From assembly GCA_008477525.1 (NCBI GenBank), contig SPDT01000001.1, forward strand, positions 2,914,001-2,978,000: a stretch of 64,000 nt of DNA. The letters are read 5' to 3'. The position numbers and the translations under genes are program-made. Under the pieces are notes generated by a model that saw nothing but the letters and a program-made list of their open reading frames with translations, ran no database searches and was not told the DNA's origin. Position 1 is the stretch's first letter. Each line of letters starts with the position of its first letter. This document shows, one piece after another, positions 58,456 through 64,000 of the stretch. The DNA is from Hypomyces perniciosus. Taxonomy: Eukaryota > Ascomycota > Sordariomycetes > Hypocreales > Hypocreaceae.

Positions 58456-60655
58456 CTAGACGAGTGGGGTATTTTCTTCCTTCACTCTTGATGTTCGCTT
58501 ACCCCTGAGGAGGCTCACGAGGTAGATCTCATGTGTGATAATGTTCTGGCTGTTGCCATCGTCCGAACTGGAGTTTTGATCGCCGAGTTGGACGTTGCCG
58601 AGGAAGAGGGTGCAGATCCAGGCCTGGGCGATAATCTGTTAGCATTCTTGTAGGGCACAACAGGGGGCTACCAGGGATTTCTTACCAGTACCATGAAGGG
58701 AATGATTGCTACGAATGCCCACACAACGCCCATCTGTGTCCCAAGTCAGCTTTGCGTTCTCGTTGTGATGAAGCCGTCGAGTTCGCCTACCTTGGCATCA
58801 TGAATAGCCTGCGCCCTCGTGGCCTCAGGCTGCTTATGAATGGTAGAGAAGTCACTGTCGCTCGAACTCAGTCCCGACGTGTTGTTGAAAACAGTCGACA
58901 TGATGGTCAATCCAATCGTCCCGCCAAACGGAACCGCCACGGCCATGAGCCCTATCACAGCTGCTCGGTGCTGCTTAAAGATGCCGATGCCGTGTAGCGG
59001 TGCAACCATGAATCTGAGGCCCATGCCGGCGCCGACTAGGGCCATCATGCCGAAGATGGTGGCTGAGTTCTCTGTGTAAAGAGCCCAGGCTAGGACGATA
59101 ATGCCGATACCCTCAATGATGGCTCCGAGGAGGAGGGGTGGGAATGTCATGCGGGGCCATTTGTTGCACATGAAGGCGCAGATGTAGACACCGACTGTAT
59201 GTATATTAGATTGGACTGCTCTATGCCCTTGTGGTTTCTTTTCACGTACCTGCAATACCAGGGGTGAAGTACAAGAGCTGTAAGCCCGCCTTGTCTGAGC
59301 TGTAATTCTGCGTCAAGGTTAGGTATCATGTTATACCAAAAACGCTACACATGGGCAAGGTCATACCTTTACGGCAATGAAGTAGATGTTGCAAAAGTAA
59401 AGCACCTGATATAAGGTCAATAAACCAGCGCTTTCAAGTGCAAGCTTCTAATCAGGGGCTGCTTACGGCATACGTGCTCATGCCAGTAGCACACTCGGTA
59501 TAAAAAATGAGACCGATATCACGGTTCGTGAGCAGAGACCATGGAATCATGGCCCGCTGCCACGGCCACTTGCGTGACAGGATCCTCCCAGGAGCAAGCT
59601 GGCGTTCCCAGACGAAGAAGCAGCCAGCCAACAGACACCCGAGGATCAGGGAGACGAGAACTGGCGCAGAAGCCCATGGATACGTCACGCCGCCCCAAGT
59701 GAGGCCCAAGATAATGAGTCCGAAGCCGAATAGAAAGAGAGCCTGGCCACCGAAATCAACGGCCCTGAGCCGTGCAACGAGTTTGGTTCGACGACCTGTC
59801 CTGGTTGTCTCGTCGAGCTCGGGAATGGGCTGGGGTCCAAGGAGTTCCTTTCGGAGGAAGAAGAAGGTGATGATGAGGGCCAAGACTGCGATGGGGAGGT
59901 TGATGCCGAAACACCATCTCCAGTTGGCTCTTGTGAGATAGCCTGGGGAAAAATCAGTTAGACACCCCTCCATGTTGAATTGTTGTTATTCTTACCTCCA
60001 ATAACTGGGCCAAGAGCATACGAAACTCCTCCAACGAAAGCAAAAATAGCCCAATTCTTCGCACTCTCTTGGAGTGATACTCGGTCGGCCAGGATAGTTC
60101 GGACAACAACATTGAGGCCCGCGGCTGCAAGGCCTTGAAAGCCACGGCCCAGGAGGAGCATTGGAAACGCCGTGGTAGGAGATCCGGTACACAGAGCACT
60201 GCCGAGGAGCATGAGGGCGATGGAGCTGGTTAGAGCAGCATAGCGACCAAAGATGTCGGCCATCTGTGCCCAGAAGGGAATGAAGGCTGCGGAGGTAAGG
60301 TTGAAGGCAGAGATGATCCAGTTTTGCTGTGAGATTTTGGAAAAGTCACCGGCGATCCATGGCAAAGCGCTTGCGATGCTGTATAAGGGGGAATGATTAG
60401 ATATGATCGTTATTTTCCTACAAGACGTAGGAGACGAGCGAGCATGACTTGCATTGTGGCATCAAGGGCTTGGAGGGCATATGGTAAGACGAGGCAGAGA
60501 ATAACCCGCCAGCGATATCGTCTCGTTGCGCTTTTCTCGGCCTTGCATTCCGCACAGGGCGTGGGAAGAGGCGTATCTCGATGGGAGCATTGGGAATAAG
60601 TCTTGGGCTTGTTGGATGAAGACGACTTGAGCTTATCAAAAATACTGAAAATCAT
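58456..60655 (-). CDS. Major facilitator superfamily transporter, DHA2-like, 14 spans
   Basis: Eight exons, 60655-60453, 60378-59996, 59942-59467, 59405-59367, 59307-59250, 59194-58791, 58733-58686 and 58623-58456, give 592 residues. Intron 1 uses a GC donor (GCAAGT...ACAG) and restores LDATIIASALPWIAGDF, the classic opening of this family; a GT donor there would break it. ADIFGRYAAL is the loop 2-3 motif A. LLLGRGFQGLAAAGLN lies in span 4. VSYALGPVIGGYLTRANWRWCFGINLP fits the antiporter motif C region. The N-terminal ~45 residues are cytoplasmic and hydrophilic with three Cys. Such proton-coupled carriers export drugs or small metabolites at the plasma membrane. The substrate cannot be told, and no biosynthetic genes adjoin it. 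The short exons 4 (39 nt) and 7 (48 nt) are supported by frame and hydrophobicity. Confidence 0.87.
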
Positions 60656-62037
60656 AGCTGTCAAGCAGGCTGCGGTCTATGCCGCAGTGAATTTTCTTGA
60701 AGTTGATATTGCCAGCAGCTCTGCCGGACAGTCTGGCTCTTAAATATCTACGTTAGGCGGCGCAGCCATTATGACGCCTACATGTTGTTCATTTCACATC
60801 GGATCGCATGCCGAATACAGAAAAATTACGGTCCCGAGATTCAGCCTCGATCAAGGAGATCAGGGACTGAGCCTGGAAGCCTCGTGCGCTCAGTGGTCAT
60901 TTTGTATAACAGCTCGAATGGGTTTCCGACAAAGGGCTGCTTGGCACGAAGATCGCCTCAAACACACAAGATTTAATCTTGGCGATGATCTATCTGTACG
61001 AGGAATACGAGGCAGCAAATCCCCCTTTGCGATAGGGCTGTGGAAGTGGCTGGAGAGATGGGGTTGGACAAGGATTGGAGGTTGAGCCTACTCGTGGATT
61101 TTTCGAATCGGTTTCCGAAAGGGGAAATGCGGTCTTGGATACAGCCACAACTTGGTGTTCTCCGTTTCCCGGTATTGAGCATATATAATGGGAACAAAAC
61201 CCTCAATAATGCAAAAAAAAAAAAATCGGAGAGGCCGTGGCATCTCATACAAGGCTAATAATGAAGCATCATCGGCTAGTGAGTCATTGTTGGTTACCTA
61301 CGTATGAAGTTCCTGACATCATAACTATTGCGAGGACTCAGAAGCACCTTATCCTCTGGGGGGAAAGCATTCCTCTTTATCTCTCTAGATTTCGTGAAAC
61401 CAGACTTCAATCACCGAAGACAAGAATTTGGGAGCAAACTCATTATGAATTCTTTTTCGCTTTGCGTCATTCGTATTTTGCCGTTGGTTCGGAGTGTCTA
61501 CGCTCATCATCGGGTCTGAGACCCGCATCTCTCCGGTGTTGTCAATCACATACTAGCACTACTTGCTTCGTAGAATGCCCAAAAATAAGGTACAAGAGGC
61601 CGGTAGACTTGCCGGGAATCGCGGCTTGGCCAGAGGAACCCGGAGCGGCGGCAACTTTGTCTACTCATAGTACGGAGTACCCGGGGCCGTAAATATATAG
61701 ACCGGGTTTGATCGGGCCCTCCGGAGGTGCGTTTGCCGACATGTGCGGGGGCATCCAAGACAGCCGGTGCAACGTGTGAAGGGCGCAGGCCGCCAAGATC
61801 ATTCCTGTGGGGGTTGCATAATGGGGTACTTCGTACTCCGTACATTGAATAAACTGTTGTATGTAGGGAAATGACGAGTTTATGCTCCATCCCATCTTTA
61901 CAGAAAATTACGAGCAATATTACATACTCTGCAGTGGTGCTATCTGCATACTATTATGTCGTGATTGTCCGTTGGCCCGAAGCCGCGGGCCGCCTGTGAC
62001 CCACTCCTGAAACCGGCGGTTTCAATAGAAGCCATAT

Positions 62038-62060
62038 TACGAAGTATGAAGTACGAAGTA
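62038..62060. repeat. Three tandem 7-bp units of the TACGAAG motif
   Basis: TACGAAG, TATGAAG and TACGAAG follow one another in exact 7-bp register, ending in TA. Units with more change (TATAAGG) continue to about 62067. This is the clearest tandem version of the dispersed motif. Confidence 0.85.
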
Positions 62061-62229
62061 TAAGGTAGTACTAGTTGCATATGATGATGCCAAATACATA
62101 ACTGGGAGCTAGAATGAATTCTCGTATATGCCGAGACATAAAAAACCAGTCCTCCTGAACCGCAACCGCAGATTTCCTCGGTTCTGACTCGGGGTACGTA
62201 CTAACTATACCTGCTGTCTGTGAGAGTGG

Positions 62230-62245
62230 TACTCCGTACGGAGTA
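62230..62245. repeat. 16-bp palindrome TACTCCGTACGGAGTA
   Basis: Two motif copies on opposite strands (62230-62238 and 62237-62245) form a perfect palindrome, the outward-facing arrangement of the one at 20926. Confidence 0.85.
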
Positions 62246-62588
62246 CTGGAGGCTGAGTAATAATACAGTGGATATTAGTGACCCTGCAGACGCAAAGACG
62301 TCAGATCCTCCCGTCCGAACGGAGGCTTTATCAATATTAGCCGGGGCACTCTTTGGAAGCCTTGGGGATTTTGTCCATTTTATTGCCACTGAGGAGCACT
62401 GACACACTCGTATTTTTGGCGTAACAGCATATGGAAATTGGCCTCGAGCTGCTCAGGCGGTTGTTACAGCGCAGCACACCCCAAACCCCAGTGTAACTAC
62501 AAAGTACGTAGGCGCTTTATGGTGACGTCTATTCTCATGGATTGGTCTGTTGAAGGCAAGTCCTTGGAGGGAAAGCGCAACCCATCCA

Positions 62589-62639
62589 TGTGCCTGAGCC
62601 TGTGCCTCTGCCTGAGCCTGTGCCTGAGCCTGTGCCTGG
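62589..62639. repeat. 12-bp tandem repeat (TGCCTGAGCCTG-like)
   Basis: About four imperfect copies of a 12-bp unit, itself two diverged 6-bp halves. It lies in non-coding DNA; the opposite strand would read Gln-Ala repeats, but no gene is supported. Confidence 0.75.
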
Positions 62640-63900
62640 ATGACTGAGTCAGCAACCCTGGACCAGGAAATCATGACCTGTCTAATTCCTCGCTGCCAAA
62701 ACTCCATCTTAAATCATCACGTATATTTCAAATCGCACACAAACCACTGGCTCCGGTGCGCCATCGAACGAATCCACCATTTTCTGACGACGCAACGATA
62801 CACTCCACGCACATCAAATCCCTCTTCGAGGCCTTCCGTCGTAACCTTCTCCCGAACATCCCCTCGTCCGAAAGCCACCACTCCGGCTGGTTTAGGCCCA
62901 CTCGGAGGTGACACCAGATCGAGTCACATCCTATTGGCTCCCCGACCCTCTGGCGCCTGCAGCCGAGCACACGTTGCTTGGTCTCCTCCGTCATTTTCGC
63001 ATTCTGAGCACATGTGAGCATTCGCCGCCCTCCGTTCACCCAACTGCCCGTCTCGAGTCCGTGTCAGAAGGGCATGTAGTACATAGCCAGTGAGGCACAT
63101 GCGAACCGATTCAGCCGTCCGAGTTCGCCTACTTTGCATTTTGGTTATCCTACGCCAACGCCTACGCCATCGCTATCACCATCGCCGTGCATCTTGTATT
63201 CGGCTCATTTTCATGATCGCACCCTTTCGGTGAGTGTCAGTTCAATTGTCAACCTTGTCATCCGTTTTCTCCTCCATCTCCATTTTACCTGTCCTTGTCT
63301 TAAGCACTCACGCGAGCATCCTGGGGCTGAGATATGAGACACTGACCATGATGTCTCTCTCCATCTCTTTATGTGGGTATCGTTTAACTCGGCCGGACTG
63401 GCGGAGGATTCCTTCTCTCATCTCACCATCTCCTATCCCCTGGCCCTGGCATCTTCTCACGGCATTCCTCCAAGGTGACCCACCTATGAACATACAGTTC
63501 CTGTTGGACCCTGCTGTGCTCCTCTTTATACATGATGGCACCGGTTGCATGCGGGGCTCCACCACACCTCCCCCGGTTCCGATCCGTGTCAAGCCTCTTG
63601 CTTATAGCATGCATCTACTCCGTATCTACCTAGTATATATCACTTGGTCCTTGGCCCTATCCTCCACAAGCCCCCTTCTCCTCGCTTTTCTCCTTCTCTT
63701 TCCTCAGGCATCTTTCCAACCATACATTATATATATATCTCCCCCTCCAATATGAGCCTTACAGCAGTGGCATATCAAGTGTAATGCCAGCCTACTGTCA
63801 TCACGACTGCCATTACTTCTACCGCACCGCTCTTCGCGGCCTTTCCATCAGCACCAGCATCTCGCCTCTCTACCTCTGAAGGATTTTAACTGCTGACGCC

Positions 63901-64000
63901 ATGACGGCTTCAGTTCGCCTCTTTTCTCCCCCAAAGTCCATAGCCGAAAGGCTTTCTGAACCTTCATCATTCTTCACCACGCCTCGTACCCTCCCGGAAA
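63901..64000 (+). CDS. Start of a gene cut by the window edge, unknown
   Basis: ATG at 63901 opens a frame that stays open to the end (33 codons and one base). The protein begins MTASVRLFSPPKSIAERLSE. The start follows a long C/T-rich leader and a TATATATATA run about 170 bp upstream, as for other genes here. It is too short to identify; Ser/Pro-rich starts are common in disordered N-termini. It could also be a shadow frame. Confidence 0.45.
   Translation, partial: MTASVRLFSPPKSIAERLSEPSSFFTTPRTLPE

Larger units (their letters stand above)
60656..63900. other. 3.2-kb spacer with motif clusters and leader of the next gene
   Basis: No gene is supported. Eight exact TACGGAGTA/TACGAAGTA motifs lie at 61671-63624, including abutting groups at 61827-61842, 62038-62060 and 62230-62245. 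Also present are a near-perfect palindrome TGAAACCG-G-CGGTTTCA at 62008-62024 and a 12-bp tandem repeat (62589-62639). From ~62.7 kb onward the + strand is C/T-rich, with TATATATATA at 63727-63740, consistent with the promoter of the partial gene. Confidence 0.55.

Noticed and set aside
58456..60655. Secondary-metabolite cluster around the MFS transporter
   Set aside because: No synthase, oxidoreductase or pathway regulator adjoins it; the neighbours are spacer and a surface-protein gene.
1..64000. CRISPR array, prophage, insertion sequence or long terminal repeats
   Set aside because: No regularly spaced identical repeats, transposase or integrase frames, or long paired repeats were seen. 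The genome is eukaryotic.

Overview
The window looks like nuclear DNA of a filamentous ascomycete, most likely a Sordariomycete and possibly Hypocreales (the order is inference from gene style, not a search). The evidence is short introns (about 50-120 nt) with GTRAGT-type donors, a DASH-complex subunit, a fungal PUF protein, SKG6-type cell-surface architecture, pyrimidine-rich leaders and no operon structure. I could support 19 protein-coding genes, 18 complete and one cut by the right edge. Exon boundaries were derived by hand from splice signals and reading-frame continuity. About 29 kb of the 64 kb is spacer, mostly in five long blocks (15.5-19.0, 25.0-31.4, 43.7-49.1, 54.3-56.4 and 60.7-63.9 kb). 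I saw no tRNA, rRNA, transposon or CRISPR array.

Layout. 0-9.5 kb: a 1,879-residue coiled-coil protein (+), DAD3 (+), mitochondrial ribosomal protein uS5m (-) and a small single-span membrane protein (+). 9.8-15.6 kb: an unknown 3-exon gene (-), then a RasGEF fused to an N-terminal Ras-like domain (-). 19-25 kb: a kinase-fold protein (+), an unknown basic protein (+), the zinc-finger HIT protein Hit1 (-) and the Fe-S scaffold NFU1 (+), the last two divergent. 31-38 kb: a PSP1-domain protein (+), an unknown 4-exon protein (+) and ribosomal protein eL15 (+). 39-44 kb: a six-exon PUF RNA-binding protein (-). 49-54 kb: RNA polymerase III subunit RPC2 (+), tail to tail with RAD57 (-). 56-61 kb: a cell-surface protein with one membrane span (+) and a 14-span MFS transporter (-). 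63.9 kb: start of another gene.

The genes are mostly housekeeping (ribosome, mitoribosome, Pol III, Fe-S, kinetochore, recombination, snoRNP assembly) plus signalling and post-transcriptional control (RasGEF, PUF, PSP1). They do not form an obvious functional cluster.

The most unusual signal is in the spacers. A short dispersed motif, TACGGAGTA or TACGAAGTA on either strand, occurs 32 times by my manual count, against about 1 expected, and 31 of the copies are intergenic. It often runs in abutting 7-bp units and sometimes forms 16-bp palindromes. Other notable points are 13-nt and 21-nt microexons, a GC-AG intron, a degenerate GTPase domain fused to a RasGEF, and a hairpin plus an upstream ORF that may abut the start of the PSP1 gene.
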